A stretch of 64,000 nt of DNA from Kiloniellales bacterium (GCA_028280455.1 JANQLT010000074.1:1-64000), one strand, 5' to 3'; positions 16,462 to 29,316 are shown, numbered from the stretch's first letter. The notes: generated from the sequence alone by a model not told the origin. Numbers and translations: made by a program.

Positions 16462-17403
16462 TCACGCCGCGCCGAGCGACGCCATCTCCTGCTTGACGTC
16501 GTCGAGCAGGCGGGCGGCCTCGCTGTCCTGGATCTTCGAGATGTCGTCCTGGTACTTGAGCAGCACGCCGATGGTGTTGTCGATCGAGTCCGGGTCGAGC
16601 GCCACCTTGTCGAGCTGGGTCAGGGCGTCGGCCCAGTCGATGGTCTCGGCCACGCCCGGCAGCTTGAAGAGGTCGGTCTCGCGCAGCTTCTGGACGAAGC
16701 CGACGATCTCGGCCGAGAGCCGGGCCGGGGTGCCGGGCGCCTTGACCCGCAGGATCTCCAGCTCGCGCTCGGCGCTGGGATAGTCGAGCCAGTGGTAGGT
16801 GCAGCGGCGCTTCAGGGCGTCGTGGATCTCGCGCGTGCGGTTCGACGTGATGATGACGATGGGCGGCGCCGGCGCCTTGATGGTGCCGAGCTCGGGGATC
16901 GTCACCTGGTAGTCCGACAGCACCTCGAGCAGGAAGGCCTCGAAGGGCTCGTCGGTGCGGTCGAGCTCGTCGATCAGCAGCACCGGCGGGCCGGCATCAT
17001 GAGGCTGCAGGGCGTTCAGCAGCGGCCGCGACAGCAGGAAGCGCTCGGAGAAGATGTCGCTCTGCAGCGCGCCGCGGTCCCGGTCGCCGCTGGCCTCGGC
17101 CAGGCGGATCTCGATCATCTGCCGCGGGTAGTCCCACTCGTAGACCGCCGAGGCGACGTCCAGGCCCTCGTAGCACTGCAGGCGGATCAGGTCGCGGCCC
17201 AGGGTCTCGGCCAGGACCTTGGCGATCTCGGTCTTGCCGACCCCGGCCTCGCCCTCGAGGAACAGCGGCCGGCCGAGCGCCAGGGAGAGGTAGAGCACGG
17301 TCGAGAGGCTGCGGTCCGCGACGTAGTGCCCGGCCTCCAGCAGCGCCAGGGTCTCGTCCACGTCGGCGGGCAGGGCGCGGGGCGAGGAATCGTTTTGGGA
17401 CAT
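16462..17403 (-). CDS. MoxR-family AAA+ ATPase, CoxD-like
   Basis: About 313 residues from the chosen start. It has a Walker A GEAGVGKTE, Walker B VLLIDELDRTDE, a sensor segment IITSNRTREIHDALKRRC and the MoxR-type lid. CoxD-type ATPases act with CoxE as a chaperone for sulfur and copper addition to the Mo site. The ORF opens at 17475, but the Met at 17403 precedes the conserved region and the earlier part reads as non-conserved. It is the first gene of the maturation operon running to 12303. Confidence 0.9.
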   Translation of the reverse strand: MSQNDSSPRALPADVDETLALLEAGHYVADRSLSTVLYLSLALGRPLFLEGEAGVGKTEIAKVLAETLGRDLIRLQCYEGLDVASAVYEWDYPRQMIEIRLAEASGDRDRGALQSDIFSERFLLSRPLLNALQPHDAGPPVLLIDELDRTDEPFEAFLLEVLSDYQVTIPELGTIKAPAPPIVIITSNRTREIHDALKRRCTYHWLDYPSAERELEILRVKAPGTPARLSAEIVGFVQKLRETDLFKLPGVAETIDWADALTQLDKVALDPDSIDNTIGVLLKYQDDISKIQDSEAARLLDDVKQEMASLGAA

Positions 17404-17487
17404 GGCGTTAGGGCAGGTTCCGGACAACTCGATGAAGCGCGCCGCCAGCCTATCCGGCAGGCTGCCCGGGCGCAACGTGCGCCGCCG

Positions 17488-18201
17488 CTAGCCAGCCTCC
17501 GGCTCGCCCGTCAGCGCCCGCAGCGAGCGCGAGTGGAACTCGCGGCGGTAGAGGATGTAGATGACGTAGAGCGTGGTGGCCATGAAGAGCGCCGGGTGCA
17601 GGAACCAGGCGAGCGCCGCCAGGGCGAAGAAGTAGGCGCGCAGGCCGCGGTTGAAATGGCGGGCCGCCAGTTGGCTGATCCTGGCCGCGCGCAGCGCCGT
17701 CTTGCGGCAGTCCGCGTCGTCGGAGCCGGCCGCCGGGGTCGCGCCGACCAGCACCGAGCTGTAGTTGTGCAGCCGGTAGGTCCAGGCGAACTTGAAGAAG
17801 GCGTGGGCCATCACGACGATCAGCAGCAGCACCTTGAAATGCCAGCTCTGCGGCGTGCCCGGGTCGATCAGGGGCAGGCTGGCGAGGATGCCGATCGCCT
17901 GCTCGCCGGCGCCCAGGGCGGCGATCAGGCCGCCGACGGCGAAGATCGAGGTCGAGGCGAAGAAGGCCGCGCCGTTCTGCTGGCCGGCGATGATGCTGGT
18001 GTCGACGATGCGCAGCTCCCGGCGCATCATCTGCAGCATCCAGTCGCGGCGGAAGTCGTCCATCACCTTCATGATGCTGCGCGCCCGCCAGCGGCCGTCG
18101 GCGACATGCGCGTAGCCGAACCAGCAGGCGACGAAGAGGCCGAAGGCCAGGATGTCCATGAGGTGTTGCTCGGGCACGACTCGCTCCAGTGTCGGGCCCA
18201 A
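17488..18201 (-). CDS. DUF599 family membrane protein
   Basis: A 237-residue integral membrane protein with about four hydrophobic segments, among them DILAFGLFVACWFGYAHV near the N-terminus, the FAVGGLIAAL helix, FKVLLLIVVMAHAFFKFAW, and a final pair around the ALAALAWFLHPALF helix. The pattern, including RDWMLQMMRRELRIVDTSI, matches DUF599, whose function is unknown. The Met at 18159 is an equally possible start. It is followed by the cox maturation genes but shows no functional tie to them. Confidence 0.8.
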   Translation of the reverse strand: MGPTLERVVPEQHLMDILAFGLFVACWFGYAHVADGRWRARSIMKVMDDFRRDWMLQMMRRELRIVDTSIIAGQQNGAAFFASTSIFAVGGLIAALGAGEQAIGILASLPLIDPGTPQSWHFKVLLLIVVMAHAFFKFAWTYRLHNYSSVLVGATPAAGSDDADCRKTALRAARISQLAARHFNRGLRAYFFALAALAWFLHPALFMATTLYVIYILYRREFHSRSLRALTGEPEAG

Positions 18202-18263
18202 CCCAGCAAGCCCGGGCCGGCTTGTCCAGCCCGGCCCGGTCGCGCGCTATATGATGTGCTGCG

Positions 18264-18629
18264 CTACTTGGTCGCCCAGGTGCCGTCTTGCTTGAGCAGG
18301 CGGGTGCCGGGCGGCGACTGCTGGATGATCTCCTTGGCGTAGAGCCGGCCGACCTGGTCGACCGGCACGTTCTGCTCGGCGGCGCGCTGCTTATAGATCT
18401 GGTGGCGCTTGCCGTTCACGCCGCGCACGAACTCCAGATAGCTCTGGTCGATCGCCTCGGCGTAGCCGTCGAAGCGCTCGCCGACGAGGCCGGCGGCCCG
18501 GAGCTGGTTGAGGTCCTGGGCGCTGGCCGGCGTCGCGGCCGGCGGCAGCGCGAGCGCCGCCAGCAGCAACAGCAGCGCGAGCAGCGAGCGGATCAGTCCC
18601 TGTCCCAGCTTGGGTCCGGTGCGCAGCAT
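18264..18629 (-). CDS. ydbL: YdbL family (DUF1318) periplasmic protein
   Basis: 121 residues with a strong signal peptide (LLALLLLLAALALPPAATPASA) and a short periplasmic domain. The conserved GLVGERFDGYAE and the NGKRHQIYKQRAAEQNVPV helix mark DUF1318. In enterobacteria YdbL is the periplasmic chaperone-like partner of the YdbH-YnbE intermembrane bridge, which carries phospholipids between inner and outer membrane. The ynbE and ydbH genes lie immediately upstream in the same orientation. Confidence 0.88.
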   Translation of the reverse strand: MLRTGPKLGQGLIRSLLALLLLLAALALPPAATPASAQDLNQLRAAGLVGERFDGYAEAIDQSYLEFVRGVNGKRHQIYKQRAAEQNVPVDQVGRLYAKEIIQQSPPGTRLLKQDGTWATK

Positions 18630-18643
18630 GGCTCAGCCTTCTC

Positions 18644-18889
18644 CTAGAACACGTCGGGGTTGGCCTGGATGTCCTCCTTGGCCTTCTCTTCGAGAGTGAC
18701 CCGGACGTCGGCCTGGATGTTCAGGTTGATGGTGATCGGGTCCTTCGGCGCCTCGACCTTGACCGTCGGCGCGCAGGCCACGACGAGGAACACGGCGCAG
18801 AGGCCGGCCGCCACCTGCCGTCCGGACGGGGCGGCGGTGCGGCGGTGCGAAACCTGCACTCGGGAGTCTTGCGGCGCGAGCTCGGTCAT
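18644..18889 (-). CDS. ynbE: YnbE family outer-membrane lipoprotein
   Basis: An 81-residue lipoprotein precursor. The lipobox VVAC lies after a hydrophobic stretch (AAGLCAVFLVVAC), and the short mature part contains KDPITINLNIQADVRV, the YnbE signature. YnbE is thought to pair by beta-strand augmentation with the C-terminus of YdbH to reach the outer membrane. The N-terminal leader is longer than usual (about 38 residues before the Cys), so a start further in is possible. Confidence 0.87.
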   Translation of the reverse strand: MTELAPQDSRVQVSHRRTAAPSGRQVAAGLCAVFLVVACAPTVKVEAPKDPITINLNIQADVRVTLEEKAKEDIQANPDVF

Positions 18890-18991
18890 AACCTTCTCCT
18901 CTCGCCCCCCGGCCGTGTCAAAGGTGCGCCGAATCGTCCGCCATGCTGACGGTGGCGCCGACGAAAGGCAAGCTGTGGGGTGTTACGGCGC

Positions 18992-21900
18992 TCAGGGCTG
19001 AAGTCTCCACGAGCGCGAGACCAATTCCTGGGTGATGTCGATGCCGCGCGACAGGGCGTCCAGCACCGGCGTCAGGTCTCCGGTCAGATTTATGTTCAAG
19101 TTGAAGGGGTAACCATCCAGCAAATCTGGATTTTTCCCTTCGAGTTGAACCTTCAACGCAGCCTCGCCGCCGGCCTGCTTGTCGACCCGGATGGCCAGCC
19201 GGTCGTAGTGGAAGTTCTCCAGCGCGCGCATGGTCAGCTCCACCGGATCCTGCAGCAGCGCGAGCGCGTCCTCCTCTCCTTCCGCCTCGACCGGCACGCC
19301 GGCCGGCAGCGCCGGCCCGCGGCCCTCCCGGCGGTAGCTGAGGATGCCGGGCCCGGTCGACTCCAGGCTGCCGTCGCGGATCACCACCGTCTGGCCCTGC
19401 ATCGAGACCGGCAGCACGCCGCGCAGTTGGCCGCTGCCGCTCAGCCCCTCGACCGCCACCTCGCCGAGCAGCCGCTGCAAATCGAGGCTGGCCAGCTCGA
19501 GGCGCAGGTCGTGGCGCGCGCCGGCCGGGTCGAGCAGCGCCTGGCGGACCTGGAAGCGGCTGCCGGCCATCGAGAAGCTGAGATCGGCGATCTCCGCCTT
19601 GGCCGGCACGCCGGGCAGCAGGCGGAAGCGCGCCTCGATGTTCTCGACCGGCAGGGCGCTCTCCAGCTTGCCGATGGTCAGGCGCTGTCCCGGCGGGCTC
19701 CGGGGCGGCCAGAGGCTGTCGAGCGCCAGATCGAGGTCGAGGTCCTCGAGCTTGATGTCCGCGCGCGTCAAACCCAGGTCGCGGACCTGCAGCGTGCCGC
19801 GGCTGCGTAGCTGCCCCGCGCCGTAGGCGCCGGCGGCCTGCAGGGCGACATCGCCGGTGACGCGCTGCAGCTCGGCGAGCTGCGGCGCCAGGTCGCTCGG
19901 CTGCAGCAGGCCGGGCGCGAAGCTGAGCCGCAACGGCGCCAGGGCGACGTCGGCGCTGCCGTCGGCCAGGTTCGCCTCGCCGCTGATCTGCGGCCGCAGG
20001 CCCTGCTCGGCGAGCGGGCCGCTGGCCGCGCCGAGCGCCGCCTCGAAGCTGACCCGCTGGCCGCGCTTGCGGGCCGTGGCGTCGAGCCGGAGCGGCGGCA
20101 GGCCCTGGTAGGCCAGGTCGCCGTTCAGGCTCAGTGCCGGCGAGCCGAAGGTCGCGTCGAAATCGAGGCGGACGCCGAGGCCGGCCAGGCTCGCGCCGAA
20201 ATCGGGCAGGCTGACGCCACCGCCGCTGAGCTGTAGCCGGCCCCGGTAGCGGCCCTGACCCTCGCGCTCGCCGATCAGCTTGAGCCGGGCCGGCTTCAGG
20301 GTCGCGGCAATGGGCGCGCCGTCGCCGCCGGCATAGGACAGCGCCAGGGCGCCGAGCCGGCCGCGCAGGTCATGGGCGAAGCGGTCGCCGCCGGTGCCTT
20401 CCGGGCTCGGCGGGCTGGCCAGCAGGGTGCCCTCGGCGAGGGTCAGCCGCGCCGGCCGGGTCAGCCGCAGGCCCGAGGCGTGGGACAGGCGGGCGACGTC
20501 GATCCGGCCCGGCGCCGAGAGCCCCGCCTCCAGGGCACCCTTCAGCAGGGTCAGGCGCAGGGGTAGCTGCAGGTCGAGGTCGCGCAGGTCGAGCCCGCCC
20601 TGGCGCAGCCGATCGCTTGCCGCCCGCAGCAGCAGCTCGGCTTCGAGCTCGTCGGCCTGGCCGAACAGGCCGCCGACCAGGCTCACCTGGCTGCTCGGCA
20701 CGCCCGGCAGGGGCAGGTCGGCGGCGACCAGGCGGATGTCCGGCAGGTCGGCGTAGGCCAGGTCCTCGGCCAGGGTGACCAGCGCCTCCCGCAGCTCCAG
20801 CGCCAGCCGCGGGCCGCCCTCGTCCGCCGGTGTGGCGGCGGTCAGGCGGCCGTCGAGCTGCAGCTCCTGGGCACCGTCGCCGGGCCGCCAGACCAGGCCG
20901 GCGGGGCTCGGCCCGACCGGCTCCAGGCCGAAGCGCAGGCCCTCCGCCAGCAAGGCCTCGAGGGCGGGCGGCAGGCCGAGGGACGCGAGCCGGGCCGGCG
21001 CGATGCTGCCGAGTGAGCCGGCCGCGCCGGGCTCCAGCGAGACCGTCAGCGCGCCCTCGCCGAGCCTCAGGCTGCCCTCGGCGCTCAGGTCGAGCCCGGA
21101 GAGGGTCTCGGGCACGGCGACCTGGGTCAGCCCGAGGGTGAAGCGGCCGGCGACCTCGCCGCCGAGCAGGCGGGCCAGCGGGCCGCCGGTCTCGGCCTCC
21201 GGCGGCGGCGCGGGCAGGCGCCCGGCGGCCTGCAGGGTGAGCAGGCCCTGGCCGGCCGACAGCGGCCGGCCGACCAGATCGAAGAGCGCGGCGTCGGCCG
21301 AGGCGGCCATCGACAGGCCGAGCCCGAAGGCCGCCTCGCCGAAGGGATCGCGCAGCTCCGCCTGGAAGGCCGAGCGCAGCCGGTCGTCCGTGGCGCGCAG
21401 CCGGCCCTGCGCGGTCACGGTCTCTTCGGACAGGGCGAAAGTCAGGCTGGCATCGCGGAAGCGGGCCTGCTCGAGGCCCAGGTCGGTGAGGACCAGGCGG
21501 CCTTCGAGCCGCTCCGGCCGGCCGTCGCGCAGCAGGCCTTCGAGCTCGCCGGTCAGGCCGCCGATCTCGGCGTCGATGCCGCCGCCGGCCCCCGTCTCGT
21601 CGGCCGTCAGGGCGATGGCGCCTTCCTCGATGGCGAGCCGGCCCGAGGCCGCGCCGTCCGCTGCCATGCCGCCCGTGAAGCGGCCGCGCAGCCGCGCCGG
21701 GCCGCCGCTCGCCTCGTAGCTCAAGTCCGCCGAGAGGCCGCCCTCGGCATCGCTGCTGGCGCGGCCGGCGACGACGACGTCGGCCGGGCCGAAGGGCGTC
21801 AGCAGGATCGCCAGGCCCTCGACCAGCTCGATCTCCGGCAAGGGCGGCGGGCCGCGGTCCTGCGCCGACTCGGTCTCGGGTGCGTCCGACAGCAGGGCCT

Positions 21901-22258
21901 GCAGGCTGCCGAGCGGCGGGCCGCCGCCTGCCAGGTCGATGAGGAAGCGCGGCCGCTCGATCCGCACCCGCTCTACCGGGCTCGCGCCCTCGCCGAAGAC
22001 GTCGTAGGTGACCTCGATGCGCGCGACCGTTGCCTCGTCGGCCAGGCCGAGGCGCAGGGACTCGATGGTCAGGCGCGAGAAGCCGGCCTCGGTGACCGCG
22101 AGGCGCGGCTGCGGCAGGCCCATCGCCTGCAACTGGCCGACGATGACCCGCTCGAGGATCGCGCCGCGAAAGCCCCAGACCAGGGCGAGCCCGGCCAGCA
22201 GCACGCCGAGCATGACCGCGAGGATCAGCACGCGGGGGCGAAGCAGGGTCCAGGGCAA
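18992..22258 (-). CDS. ydbH: YdbH family intermembrane lipid-transport protein
   Basis: 1088 residues with a single N-terminal membrane anchor (VLILAVMLGVLLAGLALVWG) followed by a long, repetitive beta-rich region of the AsmA/TamB bridge type. The C-terminal domain ends in the NINLTGDLTPVLDALSRGIDI stretch typical of YdbH. Family members span the periplasm as a hydrophobic groove for phospholipid movement with redundancy to TamB and YhdP. Gene order ydbH-ynbE-ydbL on one strand matches the conserved operon. Confidence 0.88.
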   Translation of the reverse strand: MPWTLLRPRVLILAVMLGVLLAGLALVWGFRGAILERVIVGQLQAMGLPQPRLAVTEAGFSRLTIESLRLGLADEATVARIEVTYDVFGEGASPVERVRIERPRFLIDLAGGGPPLGSLQALLSDAPETESAQDRGPPPLPEIELVEGLAILLTPFGPADVVVAGRASSDAEGGLSADLSYEASGGPARLRGRFTGGMAADGAASGRLAIEEGAIALTADETGAGGGIDAEIGGLTGELEGLLRDGRPERLEGRLVLTDLGLEQARFRDASLTFALSEETVTAQGRLRATDDRLRSAFQAELRDPFGEAAFGLGLSMAASADAALFDLVGRPLSAGQGLLTLQAAGRLPAPPPEAETGGPLARLLGGEVAGRFTLGLTQVAVPETLSGLDLSAEGSLRLGEGALTVSLEPGAAGSLGSIAPARLASLGLPPALEALLAEGLRFGLEPVGPSPAGLVWRPGDGAQELQLDGRLTAATPADEGGPRLALELREALVTLAEDLAYADLPDIRLVAADLPLPGVPSSQVSLVGGLFGQADELEAELLLRAASDRLRQGGLDLRDLDLQLPLRLTLLKGALEAGLSAPGRIDVARLSHASGLRLTRPARLTLAEGTLLASPPSPEGTGGDRFAHDLRGRLGALALSYAGGDGAPIAATLKPARLKLIGEREGQGRYRGRLQLSGGGVSLPDFGASLAGLGVRLDFDATFGSPALSLNGDLAYQGLPPLRLDATARKRGQRVSFEAALGAASGPLAEQGLRPQISGEANLADGSADVALAPLRLSFAPGLLQPSDLAPQLAELQRVTGDVALQAAGAYGAGQLRSRGTLQVRDLGLTRADIKLEDLDLDLALDSLWPPRSPPGQRLTIGKLESALPVENIEARFRLLPGVPAKAEIADLSFSMAGSRFQVRQALLDPAGARHDLRLELASLDLQRLLGEVAVEGLSGSGQLRGVLPVSMQGQTVVIRDGSLESTGPGILSYRREGRGPALPAGVPVEAEGEEDALALLQDPVELTMRALENFHYDRLAIRVDKQAGGEAALKVQLEGKNPDLLDGYPFNLNINLTGDLTPVLDALSRGIDITQELVSRSWRLQP

Positions 22259-22514
22259 GTCTCTCTCCGGCCTCTCCGGCTGTCGTTCCGCCGTTCCGGC
22301 TGTTGCCGGGCATCTTCGCCGCGGCTTCAGCCAAAGGCGAGCCTTGCCTGTTCATGCGCCGGTCAGGCCGCCGGGGCTAGGCTCTTTGGATGGCGAGATC
22401 CGAGGGCTCGGCTAGGTCGCTCGATCGAGCCATCAGAGGGCCTTAGGGAGGCAATCTTGACGCCCAAGGTCAAAGACGCCGAAGATAGCGGCTGGGCAGG
22501 GGGGATGCTCAGGA

Positions 22515-24644
22515 ATGAGACGGCGAGGGCGAGACTCGACGGCGCCGGAGTCCGTGCGCCTGTCGCGCCGGCCTGGGGGCTTGGCCGGGGCCGTCGCCCT
22601 GCTGTCCCTGCTCTGGGCCGGGCCGCTGCTGGCCGACGATGATGCGATCGTCCTCGAAGAGCCGCGTATCGAGATCGACCTGCAGGGGCGCGATCCGAGC
22701 GGGCTGCGGATCATGATCGGCGATGCCCTGGGCGGCGACTTCGTGTCCTTCGAGGGCGGGCAGGCGATCGTCACCGTGCCCTTCCCGGAGTCCTCCGATC
22801 CCTTCACGGTCTCGCTGACGGACGGCGAGAGCGGCGAGGCGGTCTTCGAGCAGCGCTACCGCATGGCGCCCTACCAGCCGCTCGACCGCGTCGAGGTCGA
22901 CGTCTACGGCCAGATCGACCCCTACGGCACCTTCTTCGCCGACATCGAGCCGGACCGGCCGCCGGACATGTTCGACTCCTTCAGGGGCGACTCCGACGCG
23001 GTGGCCGGCGGCTCGCTCGAGCTGGGGATCGACGACTGGAGCCTGTCGCTGCGCGCCGAAGGCCTGCACACCACGCAGGACTTCAAGCAGTTCCGGGACG
23101 ACGGCGGCCGGGCGGACATCTCCGACATCCTCGGCGCCCTCGACTATCGCGGCGACCAGGTCCAGGCCCACATGGAGTTCGGCGACGCCTACCTGGAGGG
23201 CAACTCGCCGCTGTTCAACGAGGGCTTCTCGTCCCGCGGCTTCTCCGGGCAGGTCTTCCTGTTCGACGAGCGGATCAAGATCACCGGCGGCTATTCCTAC
23301 GGCAACGACATCGCCGGCGCGCGCAACCTGGCGGGCATCGACGATCCCAAGAACAACCGCGCCGCCGGCAGCCTCGACCTGACGCTCTGGCGGGACGACT
23401 ACGTCTCCCTGACCACCCGCGGCAGCTACTACCAGGTCGAGCGGCCGGAGGAGCTCGGCTTCTTCGACGGCGGCACGGCGGTCGGCGAGCGCGCCGAGAT
23501 CTGGGGCACCGGCGCCACCCTCGGCCTGTTCAACGAGCGCATCGTGGTCTCGACGGACTTCGCCTGGTCGAACTACGCCAACCCCTCGGACTTCAATCTG
23601 GGCGTCACCGACTTCACGACCTTCGACGTCATCGAGGTGGACAGCGAAGAGGACAACGCCGAGCGCCACCGCATCGACGCGCGGGTCTGGGACGGCGAGC
23701 GGCTACAGATCGACGTCTTCGGCGAGTACAGCCGGATCGGCCCCTTCTACCGCTCCGTCGAGACCTACGTCGCGCCGGACCGCCGCACCTACCTGGCCGG
23801 CGCCACACTGTCCTTCGACCCGATCACCATCGGCATCGAGCGCGAATCCTTCGACACCAACATCGAGGGCTTCAGGGGCGCCCAGAAGACCCACGAGATC
23901 ACCGAGCTGGGCCGGGTCGAGCTGGACCTCGAGGACTACCGCGAGGGCTTCGGCGAGCCGCAGGGCGGCGAGACCTGCCTGGCCTGTCAGGCGATTCCCA
24001 GCAGCATCTCCTTCGAGGTCGAGCGCTGGCAGGTGAAGGGCACCAACGGTCAGGAGCTGATCCAGACGCCGGGCCTGTTCTTCAGCCCCAGCTCGATCAT
24101 CAACGAGAGCACCGAGACCTACAGCCTGGTCATGGACTGGGACTTCGATCCCTTCTCCACCAGCCTCGAGTTCTTTCACGCCTACGACAACGACGAGTCG
24201 ATCGGCAACGGCGACCGGGATTCGCGCGAGAACAGCGTCGGTGTCGGCGCCAGCTACTACGGCGGTGTCTGGTCGGTCTCCGCCAACGGATTCGGCGCCG
24301 TGGTCGAGCATCTGGATATCGCCGACGAGGCGGTCGACTACGAGGCCTCCGCCGACGCCGACCTGACGATCAGCCTGGAAGACCTGCCGGACTTCAACGC
24401 CCGCGGCGACATCGCCTGGTTCCGCACCAAGGCCGACGACGACAACGACGACAGCCGCGAGCTGCGCTACAGCGCCCAGGCGAGCCTGGACTTCTCCAAG
24501 TTCCTGCCGGATGTCGCGCCCTGGATTGACAGCTACCTGACCAGCACCTTTCTCTATCAGTGGGAAACGAATAAGACCTTCTTCTTCGGCACCACGCACA
24601 ACATCGAGATGAGCTGGACGGTGAACTTCGGAGTCGAGTTCTGA
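22515..24644 (+). CDS. Predicted outer-membrane beta-barrel protein, unknown function
   Basis: A 709-residue exported protein. A signal peptide (AGAVALLSLLWAGPLLA, cleaved before DDD) leads into a short N-terminal beta domain (about 45-115) and then into many alternating amphipathic strands with aromatic girdles. The chain ends NFGVEF, a C-terminal Phe typical of Bam substrates. The acidic loops (DDDNDDSRE) and many Tyr-Asp pairs fit a surface barrel. I cannot place it in a named porin or usher family. The next gene starts on its stop codon (TGATG), so the two products probably work together. The ATG has only a close AGGA; a GTG about 13 codons later is an alternative. Confidence 0.78.
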   Translation: MRRRGRDSTAPESVRLSRRPGGLAGAVALLSLLWAGPLLADDDAIVLEEPRIEIDLQGRDPSGLRIMIGDALGGDFVSFEGGQAIVTVPFPESSDPFTVSLTDGESGEAVFEQRYRMAPYQPLDRVEVDVYGQIDPYGTFFADIEPDRPPDMFDSFRGDSDAVAGGSLELGIDDWSLSLRAEGLHTTQDFKQFRDDGGRADISDILGALDYRGDQVQAHMEFGDAYLEGNSPLFNEGFSSRGFSGQVFLFDERIKITGGYSYGNDIAGARNLAGIDDPKNNRAAGSLDLTLWRDDYVSLTTRGSYYQVERPEELGFFDGGTAVGERAEIWGTGATLGLFNERIVVSTDFAWSNYANPSDFNLGVTDFTTFDVIEVDSEEDNAERHRIDARVWDGERLQIDVFGEYSRIGPFYRSVETYVAPDRRTYLAGATLSFDPITIGIERESFDTNIEGFRGAQKTHEITELGRVELDLEDYREGFGEPQGGETCLACQAIPSSISFEVERWQVKGTNGQELIQTPGLFFSPSSIINESTETYSLVMDWDFDPFSTSLEFFHAYDNDESIGNGDRDSRENSVGVGASYYGGVWSVSANGFGAVVEHLDIADEAVDYEASADADLTISLEDLPDFNARGDIAWFRTKADDDNDDSRELRYSAQASLDFSKFLPDVAPWIDSYLTSTFLYQWETNKTFFFGTTHNIEMSWTVNFGVEF

Positions 24645-25939
24645 TGCGCAGCCTGGTCGCCAGCCTGCTCCTGGCGCTCTTCGGGATCCTCTACGCCATG
24701 CCCGAAGCCGGCGCCGTGCTGCGGGTCTCGCCCAACACCTACAACGTCAACGCGGGCCACGGCATGAAGGTGCTGGTCCGGATCGAGAACAGCAACGGGC
24801 GCTTCCGCTTCGCCGGGCGCGGCACCTTCTGCTTCACCTTCAGCTCGGTGACCGGTTGCACACCCAATCAGGTCATCGGCTTCCAGTCGGCAGCGAGCTC
24901 GAATCTGCCCAACGGCTTCGTCGACGGCGCCGACGTCAACATCGAAATCTCGGCGCTGATCGTCAACAAGGTGCAGACCTTGTTGAACCAAAACCCGTCC
25001 AACGCGCTGTTCTTCTTCGTCATCCAGCTCATCCCCGAAGCCGGCGTCGATCTCGGCAACGGCGCCAACGTGCCCTTCTTCGTGCAGGTCAATTTCCGCA
25101 TGCTCGGCGGCTCGAGTGCCGGCAAGGCGCTGACCATCACGCGCATGAAGCTGACCGCGGTCGAGCCGGGCCGGCCTCTGGTGAAGAACGTCATCATCAC
25201 CGACGAGAACCGGGACAGGGGCGAGTTCTGTCTGGAGATCTGGTACACCGGGACCGGCCGGGTGCGGGGCTCCTGGCAGGCCATCGACACCACGCGCGCG
25301 CCGCCCGGGACCTTCGACCTCAACAGCGAAGCGGCCCTGACCGAAGCGCAGCGGCGCTTCCAGCGCACCTTCCGCGTGATCAAGCCGATCCGGGTCTATT
25401 TCGGGCCGAGGGGCTACATCAAGCTCACGCTGCCCTACGACGAGATTCCGCAGACCCTAAGGGGCGTGAACCTGCTGATCGCGAATTTCGTGGCCTCGCG
25501 CGACCCGGCCTCGCTGATCACCGGCAACAGCCTCGTCGGCAACTCCCTGGTCAGGACGGGCCTGACCATGGAGGGCGACGTGCCGCAGATCCTCTTCCGG
25601 GTCGTGCCGAAGGGCGAGCCCTTCCGGTTCCTCAGCAACGCGCGAGTCGGCGTGAGCGACGCGGCGGCCGGCGCCGCCCGGCAGCTCGTCGTCACCTGGG
25701 AAGCCATGACCCGGCAGAGCTACGTGGTGGAGGTCCTGATCCGCAACCCGGCGACCGGCGGCCAGGAGAAGGCGATCGCGCCGCTCGCCAGCGGCCGGCT
25801 GTCCCTGCCGATCGATGCCTTGCTCGGCCAAGGCACTGTCGACGATCTGGAGGTGTCGCTGACGATCAAGTTGCCGAACGGCGAGGTGCACCCCGAGGCC
25901 AAGCGCTACCGCCTGTCGAGCGCGCCCGCAGCCCAGTAG
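24644..25939 (+). CDS. Secreted beta-rich protein paired with the barrel protein
   Basis: A 431-residue protein with a signal peptide (SLVASLLLALFGILYA) and a mature chain that begins VLRVSPNTYNVNAGHGMKV, an Ig-like first strand pattern reminiscent of, but not clearly belonging to, periplasmic fimbrial chaperones. Two Cys residues flank a short loop near the N-terminus (TFCFTFSSVTGC). A later segment (about 320-420) looks like a second beta domain. The start shares a base with the preceding stop codon. Role unknown; a periplasmic or surface partner of the barrel is inferred from coupling. Confidence 0.75.
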   Translation: MRSLVASLLLALFGILYAMPEAGAVLRVSPNTYNVNAGHGMKVLVRIENSNGRFRFAGRGTFCFTFSSVTGCTPNQVIGFQSAASSNLPNGFVDGADVNIEISALIVNKVQTLLNQNPSNALFFFVIQLIPEAGVDLGNGANVPFFVQVNFRMLGGSSAGKALTITRMKLTAVEPGRPLVKNVIITDENRDRGEFCLEIWYTGTGRVRGSWQAIDTTRAPPGTFDLNSEAALTEAQRRFQRTFRVIKPIRVYFGPRGYIKLTLPYDEIPQTLRGVNLLIANFVASRDPASLITGNSLVGNSLVRTGLTMEGDVPQILFRVVPKGEPFRFLSNARVGVSDAAAGAARQLVVTWEAMTRQSYVVEVLIRNPATGGQEKAIAPLASGRLSLPIDALLGQGTVDDLEVSLTIKLPNGEVHPEAKRYRLSSAPAAQ

Positions 25940-25987
25940 GCGGCGCCCCGTTAGAGGCGCGGCTCACTCGTTTCCCGACAGCTCGGC

Positions 25988-26095
25988 GGCCAGCCTCACC
26001 CTTCGTCAGGCTCACCCTTCGTCAGGCTCAGGGTGAGGTGAGACAATTGATAACGCTCTCCCTCACCCTGAGCCTGACGAAGGGTGAGGCTGGCC
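25988..26095. repeat. Large dispersed-type inverted repeat between convergent genes
   Basis: A 26-base perfect inverted repeat (26013-26038 with 26061-26086, core CCTTCGTCAGGCTCAGGGTG) has a 22-base loop. A second, overlapping 27-base pairing joins 25988-26014 with 26069-26095, made possible by a tandem duplication of the 16-base CACCCTTCGTCAGGCT. It is of the REP-like 'GAGCCTGACGAAGGGTG' class common in alphaproteobacteria. Lying between convergent genes, it can act as a bidirectional terminator. Confidence 0.85.
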
Positions 26096-26134
26096 GCTCG
26101 CACTGAGTTCGCCCGCCTGCCAGAAATCCGGCGG

Positions 26135-26935
<801 letters not shown>

Positions 26936-26949
26936 CTTGGTGCTCCCCC

Positions 26950-29316
<2,367 letters not shown>

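Noticed and set aside
15220-18342. 1040-residue plus-strand ORF opposite coxE, coxD and the DUF599 gene
   Set aside because: Shadow ORF; the minus-strand genes show Walker, MIDAS and membrane motifs.
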